Source of the DNA: Sandarakinorhabdus sp.
GTDB taxonomy: Bacteria; Pseudomonadota; Alphaproteobacteria; Sphingomonadales; Sphingomonadaceae
Length of the DNA stretch: 13,411 nt
Reading direction: 5' to 3'
Assembly (NCBI GenBank): GCA_025458465.1
Contig: JALOSK010000025.1
Coordinates: forward strand, 1 to 13,411
Under the pieces are notes generated by a model. The model saw only the letters and a program-made list of their open reading frames with translations. It was not told where the DNA came from and ran no database searches. The translations under genes and the position numbers were made by a program. Every line of letters starts with the position of its first letter. The stretch's first letter is position 1. This document shows, piece by piece, positions 6,520 to 13,411 of the stretch.

Positions 6520-8439
6520 ATGAAGACGAGGATGACCGTGCTGGCCCTGCTGCTGGCCGCCACCGCAACGGCCCAGCCGGCGCCAACACCAACCATGCAG
6601 CCCGATATCGGCGCGCCCTTCAACAAGGTGACGCCCGCTGCCGATTACGAGCGGCGCGAGCTGATGATCCCGATGCGCGACGGGGTGAAATTGTTCACCG
6701 TGGTGGTGATGAAGAAGGGTACCAAGGATGGCCCGATCCTGCTGACCCGCACGCCCTACAATGCAGCCGGCGCCACGTCGCGCAATCCCAGCCAGCAAAT
6801 CACCGAAATCCTGCCGGTTTCCGACAAGGAATTCGTCGAGGACGGCTATATCCGCGTCTATCAGGACGTGCGCGGCATCCACAAATCCGAAGGCGATTAT
6901 GTGATGAACCGGCCCCTCAAGGGCCCGCTGAACCCCACCGCCACCGATCATGCCACTGATGCCTATGACACGATCGACTGGCTGGTGAAGAACGTGCCCG
7001 AAACCAACGGCCGTGTCGCCATCACCGGTTCGTCCTACCCCGGTTTCACCAGCCTGATGGCGCTGATCGATCCGCACCCGTCGCTGAAGGCCGCCGTGCC
7101 CATGTCGCCCATGGTCGATGGCTGGATCGGCGATGACTGGTTCCACAACGGCGCCTTCCGCCAGACGATGCTGGATTATTTCACCGGGCAGACCAGCACC
7201 AAGTCCAGCGGCGCGCCGGTCGCCATGGGGCGGCGCGACTATTATGCCGAATATCTGGCCGCCGGTTCGGCCGGCGGTTACGTGGCGAAATATGGCCTCG
7301 ATCAGCTGCCCGGTGTGAAGAAGCTGATGGAACACCCGGCCTATGACGCGTGGTGGCAGGGCCAGGCGGTGGACAAGCTGCTCGGCGCCCGCCCGCTCAC
7401 CGTGCCGACCATGCTGGTTGTCGGCCAGTGGGACCAGGAAGACAGTTATGGCGCGCCCGCCGTCTATCGCGCGCTGGAACCCAAGGACGTGAACAACGAC
7501 AAGCTTTCGCTCGTCATCGGGCCGTGGCGGCATTCGGGTGTGAACTATGATGGCTCCGGCCTGGGTGTGCTGAAGTTTGCCGGCGACACCGGCCTGCAGT
7601 TCCGCCGCGACGTGATGAAGCCGTTTCTGGACAGCCATCTGAAGGCCGGCGCGCCCAGGCACGATACGCCGCCGGTGCTGACCTATGCGGTGAATGCCGA
7701 CAAGTGGGAACGGCACGACCGCTTCCCGGCCGGCGAGACGGTGAACCTCTATCTGGATGACCGGTTCAGCCTGTCGCTGAACGCGCCGGCCGCCAAGGCC
7801 GCGCATGATGACTATGTGTCCGATCCCGCCCATCCGGTGCCGTTCGTGCCGGTACCGGTGAACATGCGCGATCGCGCCATGTGGGGCAGCTGGCTGGTGA
7901 ACGACCAGCGCCACGCCAGCACGCGGCCCGATGTCGTCACCTATGTTTCGGCGCCGCTGAAGGCGCCGCTGCAGATCCACGGCCAGCCGCAGGCCAATCT
8001 GTTCGCCAGCACCAGCGGGACAGACAGTGACTGGGTGGTGAAGCTGATCGACGTGTTCCCGGAAGAGAACAGCGCCCAGCCCGATCTGGCTGGGCTGCAA
8101 CTGGGCATCGGCATGGAGATTTTCCGCGGCCGTTACGTGAAGGGCTTCGACACGCCGGGACCGCTGACGCCGGGCAAGGCCGAACGCTATCGCTTCCTGC
8201 TGCCGGGCGTGAACCACGTGATCCCGGCCGGGCACCGGCTGATGGTGCAGGTGCAATCCAGCTGGTTCCCGCTCTATGATCGCAACCCGCAGAGCTTCGT
8301 GCCCAACATCTTCCACGCCCAGCCCAAGGATTATGTGAAGGCCACGCAGGGCGTGTGGCGCGATGCGCAGCGGCCCAGCCACATCGCCATCCCCGTGGTG
8401 GGCGGCGCGGCCGCCGCGCGCGCCGCGCTGGGCCAGTGA
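6520..8439 (+). CDS. Alpha-amino acid ester hydrolase-type serine hydrolase (CocE/NonD, X-Pro dipeptidyl-peptidase fold)
   Basis: A 639-residue exported alpha/beta hydrolase. The leader MKTRMTVLALLLAATATA (1-18) is a signal peptide. The hydrolase domain spans roughly 40-370, with a helical cap, and a C-terminal jelly-roll (PepX_C, about 395-635). The triad is S172 in GSSYPG, D305 in GQWDQED and H338 in GPWRHSG. Y173 next to the serine fits the oxyanion hole. D206 (GDDWFH), E307 and D308 match in residue and spacing the acidic cluster of known alpha-amino acid ester hydrolases (Xanthomonas citri S174, D208, D307, E309, D310, H340, as recalled). That cluster binds the substrate alpha-amino group, so this enzyme probably hydrolyses or transfers alpha-amino acyl esters or beta-lactam side chains. 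Length fits the family (about 640). The ATG follows a purine-rich AGGAAAGGGGA. Eleven bases separate it from the MAPEG gene. Confidence 0.92.
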   Translation: MKTRMTVLALLLAATATAQPAPTPTMQPDIGAPFNKVTPAADYERRELMIPMRDGVKLFTVVVMKKGTKDGPILLTRTPYNAAGATSRNPSQQITEILPVSDKEFVEDGYIRVYQDVRGIHKSEGDYVMNRPLKGPLNPTATDHATDAYDTIDWLVKNVPETNGRVAITGSSYPGFTSLMALIDPHPSLKAAVPMSPMVDGWIGDDWFHNGAFRQTMLDYFTGQTSTKSSGAPVAMGRRDYYAEYLAAGSAGGYVAKYGLDQLPGVKKLMEHPAYDAWWQGQAVDKLLGARPLTVPTMLVVGQWDQEDSYGAPAVYRALEPKDVNNDKLSLVIGPWRHSGVNYDGSGLGVLKFAGDTGLQFRRDVMKPFLDSHLKAGAPRHDTPPVLTYAVNADKWERHDRFPAGETVNLYLDDRFSLSLNAPAAKAAHDDYVSDPAHPVPFVPVPVNMRDRAMWGSWLVNDQRHASTRPDVVTYVSAPLKAPLQIHGQPQANLFASTSGTDSDWVVKLIDVFPEENSAQPDLAGLQLGIGMEIFRGRYVKGFDTPGPLTPGKAERYRFLLPGVNHVIPAGHRLMVQVQSSWFPLYDRNPQSFVPNIFHAQPKDYVKATQGVWRDAQRPSHIAIPVVGGAAAARAALGQ

Positions 8440-8450
8440 GGGAGACTTTG

Positions 8451-8843
8451 ATGTTCACCGCCTATCCGCTCACCACGCTGGCGCTCGTGCTGGCGCTGAT
8501 CGTCTATTTCGCGCTGTCGGTGAATGTCGGCCGGGCGCGCGCCACCTGGGGCGTGCCAGCGCCACAGGCCAGCGGCCATCCGGAGTTCGACAAGCGCTAC
8601 CGGGTGCAGATGAACACGCTGGAGCAGCTCGCGCTGTTCGTGCCGGGGGTGCTGGTTGGCGCGCCGGTGCTGGGCGATGCCGCGGCGGCCGGCCTGGCCC
8701 TGCTGTGGAGCGCTGGGCGCATCATCTTCGCGCGGGCCTATTATGCCGATCCGGCCAAGCGCGGCCCCGGCTTTGGCCTCACCCTGCTGCCCAGCCTGGT
8801 GCTGTTGCTGGCCGGCGCCTGGGGCGCGATCAGCAGCCTTTGA
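8451..8843 (+). CDS. MAPEG-family membrane protein
   Basis: A 130-residue integral membrane protein of the MAPEG family (membrane-associated proteins in eicosanoid and glutathione metabolism). Four hydrophobic segments are visible at about 6-25, 59-75, 78-95 and 108-127. The family signature is present: FDKRYRVQMNTLEQLALFVP (46-65) with R51, N55, E58 and P65, and the later GRIIFARAYYADPAKRGPGF (89-108) that carries R90, R95 and Y98. In characterised members these contact glutathione, so a glutathione-dependent transferase or peroxidase role is possible. Bacterial MAPEG proteins of this short type mostly lack a proven reaction. ATG preceded by GAGGGAGA at good spacing. It lies 11 bases after the hydrolase gene and is probably co-transcribed with it; the unit ends at the hairpins that follow. 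Confidence 0.92.
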   Translation: MFTAYPLTTLALVLALIVYFALSVNVGRARATWGVPAPQASGHPEFDKRYRVQMNTLEQLALFVPGVLVGAPVLGDAAAAGLALLWSAGRIIFARAYYADPAKRGPGFGLTLLPSLVLLLAGAWGAISSL

Positions 8844-8851
8844 AACACCAA

Positions 8852-8883
8852 CCGGCCCGGCTGCCGTCAGGCAACCGGGCCGG
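8852..8883. terminator. Hairpin terminator after the MAPEG gene (convergent region)
   Basis: CCGGCCCGG (8852-8860) pairs perfectly with CCGGGCCGG (8875-8883). Inside, TGCC (8862-8865) pairs with GGCA (8870-8873) around the loop GTCA. This gives an almost continuous 14-position stem with one mismatch. It starts 8 bases after the MAPEG stop. No T-run follows on either strand, which is common in GC-rich genomes. It probably serves both convergent transcripts. Confidence 0.7.
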
Positions 8884-8890
8884 GGGGAGA

Positions 8891-8920
8891 AGCGCCGGGC
8901 GGGAGAGTGGGCCCGGCGCT
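8891..8920. terminator. Second hairpin in the convergent region, next to the ompW stop
   Basis: AGCGCCGGGC (8891-8900) and GCCCGGCGCT (8911-8920) are perfect inverted 10-mers around a 10-base spacer. On the minus strand the stem begins 9 bases after the ompW stop, so it most likely ends the leftward ompW transcript. No T-run follows it. Confidence 0.65.
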
Positions 8921-8929
8921 CGGGAGAGC

Positions 8930-9586
8930 TCAGAAACGCCAGCCAACACCCACGCCGACGATCAGCGGGTTGATGTTGGCCCGCAGGTTGTTCACCGCCG
9001 CGCCGGTGGTGAGCCGGGCGTTGGTGTCCATGTCGACATATTTGACGTCAAGGTTGAGGAACATCTTCTCGCTGATGTCGAAATCGATGCCGGCCTGCAG
9101 CGCATAGCCCCAGCTGCTGGACAGGTTCACATCAGTGGCGCCAATGGCGTTCACCAGTTCGGTGGACGCCTTTTCGTTGTAGAACAGCGTCCAGTTCACC
9201 CCGGCGCCAACATAGGGGTGCACCTTGCCCTCCGGCACGAAATGATATTGCAGCGTCACCGTGGGCGGCAGCACCCAGGTGCAGGCCAGCCGGCCCACCG
9301 CCGCAAGGCTGCCGCCGCCATCCACGCAATGCTTGGTGGTGGCCGCGATCACCTCGATGCCGAGATGATTGGTCAGCATGTAGGTGAAATCGATTTCGGG
9401 CGCATAGGCATTGGTGATGCGGCCACTGCTGGTCGGGAAGCTGGGCAGCACCGGGCCGACCTTTTCCTGCGGCTGCACGGTGATCGCGCGCAGGCGGATC
9501 AGCACGTCACCCTGCTCGGCCAACGCCGGCGCCCCCATCATCAGCACCCCTGCCGCAGCCACGCCCACCTTCAACATCGTCTTCAT
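8930..9586 (-). CDS. OmpW-family outer-membrane protein
   Basis: A 218-residue eight-stranded beta-barrel of the OmpW family, close to the 212 of E. coli OmpW. Residues 1-23 form a signal peptide (MKTMLKVGVAAAGVLMMGAP, cut after ALA before EQGD). The mature part opens with DVLIRLRAITVQP, the usual first strand. It shows LPPTVTLQYHFVPEG, then HPYVGAGVNWTLFYNEKAS, then SSSWGYALQAGIDFDISEKM, and ends in WRF with the terminal aromatic needed for BAM-dependent insertion. These are family marks. OmpW barrels are thought to pass small hydrophobic molecules. One outer loop holds two cysteines (KHCVDGGGSLAAVGRLACTW), uncommon in OmpW as far as I know. The ATG has AAGGGG 8 bases upstream. The only other in-frame starts lie far upstream inside the divergent SDR gene. 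Promoter region contains an FNR/FixK-type box. Confidence 0.92.
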   Translation of the reverse strand: MKTMLKVGVAAAGVLMMGAPALAEQGDVLIRLRAITVQPQEKVGPVLPSFPTSSGRITNAYAPEIDFTYMLTNHLGIEVIAATTKHCVDGGGSLAAVGRLACTWVLPPTVTLQYHFVPEGKVHPYVGAGVNWTLFYNEKASTELVNAIGATDVNLSSSWGYALQAGIDFDISEKMFLNLDVKYVDMDTNARLTTGAAVNNLRANINPLIVGVGVGWRF

Positions 9587-9644
9587 GCGTCTTGCCCCTT
9601 TTGACTTGGTGGGCGGCTTTTCGCGGCAAAGCCCGCGCAGCACT

Positions 9645-9658
9645 TTGATCTGGCGCAA
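9645..9658. promoter_or_regulatory. FNR/FixK-type binding site upstream of ompW
   Basis: TTGATCTGGCGCAA fits the FixK-type pattern TTG(A/C)-N6-(T/G)CAA exactly. It matches the FNR consensus TTGAT-N4-ATCAA with a perfect left half and two mismatches in the right half. It lies 58 bases upstream of the ompW start codon, where an activator at -41.5 would put the transcript start about 24 bases before the ATG. No clear -10 hexamer could be identified there. The same site is 114 bases upstream of the divergent SDR gene. Confidence 0.45.
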
Positions 9659-9698
9659 CAAACGCCTCCGGGCGATTGCGTATCGGGGTTGTTGCGTA
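9654..9698. repeat. TTGCG repeats in the ompW/SDR divergent region
   Basis: CGCAACAA (9654-9661) and TTGTTGCG (9689-9696) form a perfect 8-bp inverted pair 27 bases apart. TTGCGTA occurs twice as a direct repeat (9676-9682 and 9692-9698, 16-base period). All share the core TTGCG/CGCAA. They may be binding sites for a regulator of either divergent gene. The left element overlaps the right half of the FNR/FixK-type box. The rest of the 186-base gap (9587-9772) shows nothing else clear apart from the SDR ribosome-binding site. Confidence 0.4.
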
Positions 9699-9772
9699 AC
9701 TGGCGGGATGAAGGGCTGGCGGCCGGGGCGCAGGCGCGCAAAGCTGCGGGCAAGCAAAGGGGAGGATGAACG

Positions 9773-10582
9773 ATGGGCGCACTCACAGGCCGCGTGGCCT
9801 TCGTCACCGGGGCAGGCAGCGGCATCGGCCGCGCATCGGCCATCGCGCTTGCGGCCGAAGGCGCGATCGTGTTCGTGACCGACATCGATGCGCCGGGCGG
9901 CCGGGAAACAGTGGCGATGATCGAGAAGGCCGGCGGGCAGGCCACGTTCCGCGGCCAGGATGTGACCGAGGAAGCGCGCTGGGCCGAACTGGTGCAGCGC
10001 GTGATGGACCTTTATGGCCGGCTGGACGTGCTGGTGAACAATGCCGGCATCGGCACATCGGGCGCGATCACCGATGTGACGCTGGATCAGTGGAACCACC
10101 AGATGGCGGTGAACGTCACCAGCTGTTTCCTGGGCATCAAGCACGCGCTGCCGGCGATGCGCACACCGCGCCCCGATGGCCGGATTGGCGGCTCGATCAT
10201 CAACATCTCGTCGGTGGCCGGGCTGGGCGGTTCGGCCGGCATGGCGGCCTATTGCGCCAGCAAGGGCGCCGTGCGGCTGATGACCAAGGCGGTGGCGATG
10301 GAATGTGCCGCCGCGCGCGATGGCATCCGCTGCAACAGCGTGCACCCCGGCATCATCGACACGCCGATCTGGCAGAAGCTGGACACTTCGGGCGCGCTGC
10401 AGGCTGCGGTGGATCCTGGCGCCAACGCACTCGATGTCAAACTGATCGGCGCCGGCGCCCCGGTGGGCCACCCCGGCCAGCCGGAAGACATCGCCGCCGG
10501 TGTGGTGTTCCTGGCCAGTGATGCCAGTCGCTACATGACCGGCGCCGAACTGGTGATCGACGGCGGCTGGACAGCGCACTGA
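9773..10582 (+). CDS. Classical short-chain dehydrogenase/reductase (SDR)
   Basis: A 269-residue NAD(P)-dependent oxidoreductase with a complete classical SDR set: TGAGSGIG (12-19) for the cofactor, D37 at the end of the second strand (favours NAD over NADP), NNAG (89-92), N114, and the catalytic S147, Y160 and K164 (YCASK). HPGIIDTP (191-198) and the terminal YMTGAELVIDGGW also belong to the family. The sequence looks like the group annotated as glucose 1-dehydrogenase, 3-beta/17-beta-hydroxysteroid dehydrogenase or 2,5-dichloro-diol dehydrogenase. The substrate cannot be told from the sequence. A loop around 131-140 and an insertion at about 203-225 near the substrate lid are longer than the minimum. 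ATG preceded by a strong AGGGGAGG about 8 bases upstream. It stands alone, divergent from ompW and convergent with the next gene 18 bases away. Confidence 0.93.
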   Translation: MGALTGRVAFVTGAGSGIGRASAIALAAEGAIVFVTDIDAPGGRETVAMIEKAGGQATFRGQDVTEEARWAELVQRVMDLYGRLDVLVNNAGIGTSGAITDVTLDQWNHQMAVNVTSCFLGIKHALPAMRTPRPDGRIGGSIINISSVAGLGGSAGMAAYCASKGAVRLMTKAVAMECAAARDGIRCNSVHPGIIDTPIWQKLDTSGALQAAVDPGANALDVKLIGAGAPVGHPGQPEDIAAGVVFLASDASRYMTGAELVIDGGWTAH

Positions 10583-10600
10583 GGGGTTTGCGGCCGCGCT

Positions 10601-11707
10601 TTATCCCGGCGTCACCCGCAGCACGCGGCCGTCCTTCTCGTCGGTGGTCACCCACAGCGCGCCATCGGGTGCCACCCGCACATCGCGGACACGCGCCGAA
10701 ATGGTGGGGAAGATGCGCTGCTGCCCCAGCACCTTGCCATCCCGGTCCAGATCGATGCGGCGCACCTCGCGGTTGACCAGCGAGCCCACGATCAGATCGC
10801 CCTGCCAATCCAGCCACAGCGGGCCGCGATACACCGCCAGCCCCGATGGCGCGATCGACGGCACCCACACCACGCGGCCATCGATCATGCCATCATATCG
10901 CTTGAACGGGCTGATGGTGGCGCCGCTGTAATCCAGCCCGAAGGTGGCCACCGGCCAGCCATAATTGCCGCCCTTGACGATCAGGTTCACCTCGTCCCCG
11001 CCGCGCGGGCCATGTTCATGCGCCCACAGCCGGCCGGTGGCGGGATCAAGCGCCAACCCCTGCGGATTGCGGTGACCATAGCTCCAGACATAGGGCCCCA
11101 TGCCGCCGCCCTTGCGGCCGACGAAGGGATTGCTGGCCAGCGGCTTGCCATCGGCGGTCATGCGCAGGATCTTGCCCAAGCCCGAGGAGAGCTTCTGCGC
11201 CGCCTCGCGATAATCGAAGCCATCGCCGGTGGTCATCACCAGGCTGCCATCGGGCAGGAAGGCCATGCGGCCGCCATAATGCACCGGCGTGTCCTTGGTG
11301 GGTGCCACCTGGAAGATGGTTTCCACATCGGCCAGCCTGTCACCGTCCAGCCGGGCACGCACGATGCGGGTGAAATTGGCCGCCTTGGTACCGGCCGCCA
11401 TCGACAGATAGAGCACCCGGTTCACGGCAAACTGCGGGTGCAGGAGCACATCGAACAGGCCGCCCTGGCTGCGGGCATAGACTGGCGGCACGCCGGCAAT
11501 GGCGATCGGCGCGCTGCCGGGCGGTATCCGCAGCAGCCGGCCGCCGCGCTCCGTCACCAGAACGCCCTCGCTGCCGGGCAGGAAGGCGACGCTCCACGGG
11601 TGATCCAACCCGCTGGCGATGGTTTGCACCCGTTCGGCCCGCGCCGGAATGGCGGCAGTTGCCACCAGAGCAAGACTTATTAACAGCTTTTTCACGGGTA
11701 TTGCCAA
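10601..11707 (-). CDS. PQQ-dependent aldose sugar dehydrogenase (GSDH / YliI-like)
   Basis: A 368-residue periplasmic six-bladed beta-propeller of the glucose/sorbosone dehydrogenase family, like the E. coli soluble aldose dehydrogenase YliI. The signal peptide is VKKLLISLALVATAAIPARA (5-24). Visible marks are GLDHPWSVAFLP (33-44); H143 in HYGGRMAFLPDGSLVMTTGD (143-162), the probable catalytic base; GHRNPQGLALDP (211-222) with the PQQ-contacting arginine R213; and HEHGPRGGDEVN (230-241), which binds calcium and PQQ. It would oxidise aldoses to lactones, passing electrons to an unidentified acceptor. No PQQ synthesis genes are in the window. The start is TTG at 11707, supported by AAGGGG with a 6-base gap. 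The alternative GTG at 11695, which starts the protein at the signal peptide, has no Shine-Dalgarno. Confidence 0.92.
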   Translation of the reverse strand: MAIPVKKLLISLALVATAAIPARAERVQTIASGLDHPWSVAFLPGSEGVLVTERGGRLLRIPPGSAPIAIAGVPPVYARSQGGLFDVLLHPQFAVNRVLYLSMAAGTKAANFTRIVRARLDGDRLADVETIFQVAPTKDTPVHYGGRMAFLPDGSLVMTTGDGFDYREAAQKLSSGLGKILRMTADGKPLASNPFVGRKGGGMGPYVWSYGHRNPQGLALDPATGRLWAHEHGPRGGDEVNLIVKGGNYGWPVATFGLDYSGATISPFKRYDGMIDGRVVWVPSIAPSGLAVYRGPLWLDWQGDLIVGSLVNREVRRIDLDRDGKVLGQQRIFPTISARVRDVRVAPDGALWVTTDEKDGRVLRVTPG

Positions 11708-11715
11708 TTTGTGCC

Positions 11716-11784
11716 CCTTAAGGCCTTCCCAGCCGAATCAGAGATGCGGTAATAGACCTTAACAGACCAAAGAGACCTTAACAG
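11716..11784. repeat. Direct repeat and palindrome sharing CCTTAA in a divergent promoter region
   Basis: AGACCTTAACAG occurs twice without mismatch, at 11754-11765 and 11773-11784, giving a 19-base period. A third CCTTAA lies in the palindrome CCTTAAGG (11716-11723), next to the Shine-Dalgarno of the PQQ enzyme gene. The gap between the two divergent genes is only 91 bases, so the repeats probably overlap the promoter or leader of the small membrane protein gene at 11799. The regulator is unknown. Confidence 0.6.
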
Positions 11785-11798
11785 GCAGGGTCGCGAGG

Positions 11799-12242
11799 AT
11801 GATAAAGATGAAAGACGTGCTGCGCACCGCCCCGGCCTGGTCGGCCGCCGTGCTCGTCACCACGATCGTCGCCTCGATGGTGCAGAGCTGGCAGGTGCAG
11901 GCCCGCATCAGCAGCCTGGGGGTGAGCATACCGCCGGCGCTGGCCGCCGAAACCGCCTGGCGCGATTTCACCGGGCTGGCCGTGCCGCTGATGCTGGTGT
12001 TCGGCCTGGCGCTGCTGCTGGGCTTTGCGCTGGCTGGCTGGCTGCGGGCGCGGACGCCGCGCCTTGCCCCGCTGGCCTGGCCGCTGGCCGGCTTTGGCGC
12101 CATCGCCGCCACGTTGGCGCTGATGCAGTTCAGCATGGAGATCACGCCGCTGGCCGGCGCCCGCGGCACCGATGGCTTCCTGCTGTTCTGCGCAGCCGGC
12201 GGGCTCGGCGGGCTCGTCTACGCCTGGTTGCGGCCGCAATAA
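11799..12242 (+). CDS. Small four-helix membrane protein of unknown function
   Basis: A 147-residue integral membrane protein that I do not recognise. Hydrophobic segments lie at about 13-30, 57-82, 92-111 and 125-144, with a positive stretch RARTPR (83-88) after the second. This suggests that side faces the cytoplasm, with both ends inside. Between helices 1 and 2 lies a roughly 25-residue polar loop (32-56), and between 3 and 4 the loop FSMEITPLAGARGTDG. No catalytic, metal-binding or transporter motif is seen. The start may be ATG 11799 (AGGG 8 bases upstream) or ATG 11808 (GAGG 9 bases upstream), giving 147 or 144 residues. The 12-bp repeats end 14 bases before the first start. It is followed by clpB after 71 bases, with a separate heat-shock promoter between. 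Membership in a DUF family is likely but not assignable here. Confidence 0.78.
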   Translation: MIKMKDVLRTAPAWSAAVLVTTIVASMVQSWQVQARISSLGVSIPPALAAETAWRDFTGLAVPLMLVFGLALLLGFALAGWLRARTPRLAPLAWPLAGFGAIAATLALMQFSMEITPLAGARGTDGFLLFCAAGGLGGLVYAWLRPQ

Positions 12243-12257
12243 TCCATCATCACGGCA

Positions 12258-12285
12258 CTTGTGTTGCCGTAAAGCCACACCATAT
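12258..12285 (+). promoter_or_regulatory. Sigma-32 (RpoH) type promoter of clpB
   Basis: CTTGTG (12258-12263) and CCATAT (12280-12285) are 16 bases apart. They fit the heat-shock pattern CTTGAA / CCATAT known for alphaproteobacterial RpoH; CACCATAT also matches seven of eight positions of the E. coli CCCCATnT element. The transcript would start near 12292, about 22 bases before the clpB ATG. This agrees with clpB being a classical heat-shock gene. Confidence 0.65.
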
Positions 12286-12297
12286 CCTCCGCTGAAC

Positions 12298-12303
12298 AGG
12301 AGG
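12298..12303 (+). promoter_or_regulatory. Ribosome-binding site deciding the clpB start
   Basis: AGGAGG lies 10 bases before ATG 12314 but only 1 base before the in-frame ATG 12305. The spacing supports the second ATG, giving the start [10 protein letters not shown]. Confidence 0.75.
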
Positions 12304-12313
12304 AATGGCCGCA

Positions 12314-13411
<1,098 letters not shown>

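Noticed and set aside
6337..8382. 681-codon open reading on the minus strand opposite the hydrolase
   Set aside because: It mirrors a gene with complete catalytic motifs, has histidine-rich low-similarity composition, and runs through the start and promoter of the exported-protein gene.
8363..9604. 413-codon plus-strand reading over MAPEG and ompW
   Set aside because: Out of frame with MAPEG, antisense to ompW and crosses both hairpins; no recognisable domain.
9708..9772. Possible small gene starting ATG 9708 before the SDR
   Set aside because: It overlaps the SDR in another frame, is arginine-rich without a pattern, and has no Shine-Dalgarno better than the SDR's own.
9587..10579. In-frame upstream extension of ompW across the SDR gene
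   Set aside because: The signal peptide begins at 9586 with a good Shine-Dalgarno; the extension is antisense to the SDR.
10590..10597. GCGGCCGC palindrome between the SDR and PQQ enzyme genes as a terminator
   Set aside because: Only 8 bases with no loop, so it cannot fold as a hairpin; it is a chance GC-rich palindrome.

Overview
The window is a GC-rich, gene-dense piece of ordinary bacterial chromosome. It most resembles an alphaproteobacterium of the Sphingomonadales. The reasons are the DUF2093 gene directly behind xseA, the high GC, the many start/stop overlaps, and the mix of OmpW, M28 peptidase, ACAD10/11-like kinase, alpha-amino acid ester hydrolase type enzyme and PQQ sugar dehydrogenase. 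The assignment rests on gene content and not on a marker gene. I see no tRNA, rRNA, CRISPR array, transposase, integrase or phage gene.

Layout. On the minus strand from 2522 down to 1 lie purD, a phosphotransferase-family kinase and the N-terminus of a probable M28 peptidase, cut by the window edge. These are tightly packed and probably one operon. Divergent from purD, on the plus strand from 2586 to 5837, is a run of four genes joined by 1- or 4-base overlaps: xseA, a DUF2093 gene, an M23 (LytM) endopeptidase and a 2OG-Fe(II) oxygenase. A convergent minus-strand gene (5847-6404) encodes a small exported protein of unknown function. Divergent from it, an alpha-amino acid ester hydrolase-type serine hydrolase and a MAPEG membrane protein (6520-8843) form a two-gene unit. 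It ends at two strong hairpins shared with the convergent ompW-like gene (8930-9586). A classical SDR (9773-10582) runs divergently from ompW and converges on a PQQ-dependent sugar dehydrogenase (10601-11707, minus). A small four-helix membrane protein of unknown function (11799-12242) follows, and then the first 366 codons of clpB, running off the right edge.

How the genes relate. purD (purine synthesis), xseA (DNA repair) and clpB (protein disaggregation) are housekeeping genes. The others mostly concern the envelope or accessory metabolism: M23 peptidase, OmpW, periplasmic hydrolase, periplasmic PQQ enzyme, MAPEG and SDR. They do not form one recognisable pathway. No previously undescribed system is evident.

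The signals most worth a second look are regulatory. They are an FNR/FixK-type 14-mer upstream of ompW, a perfect 12-bp direct repeat with 19-bp period plus a related palindrome between the PQQ enzyme and the small membrane protein, a 30-bp nested palindrome touching the ribosome-binding site of the unknown exported protein, and a heat-shock (sigma-32 type) promoter ahead of clpB. Among proteins, the hydrolase at 6520 keeps the full acidic cluster that distinguishes alpha-amino acid ester hydrolases from generic CocE/NonD relatives.
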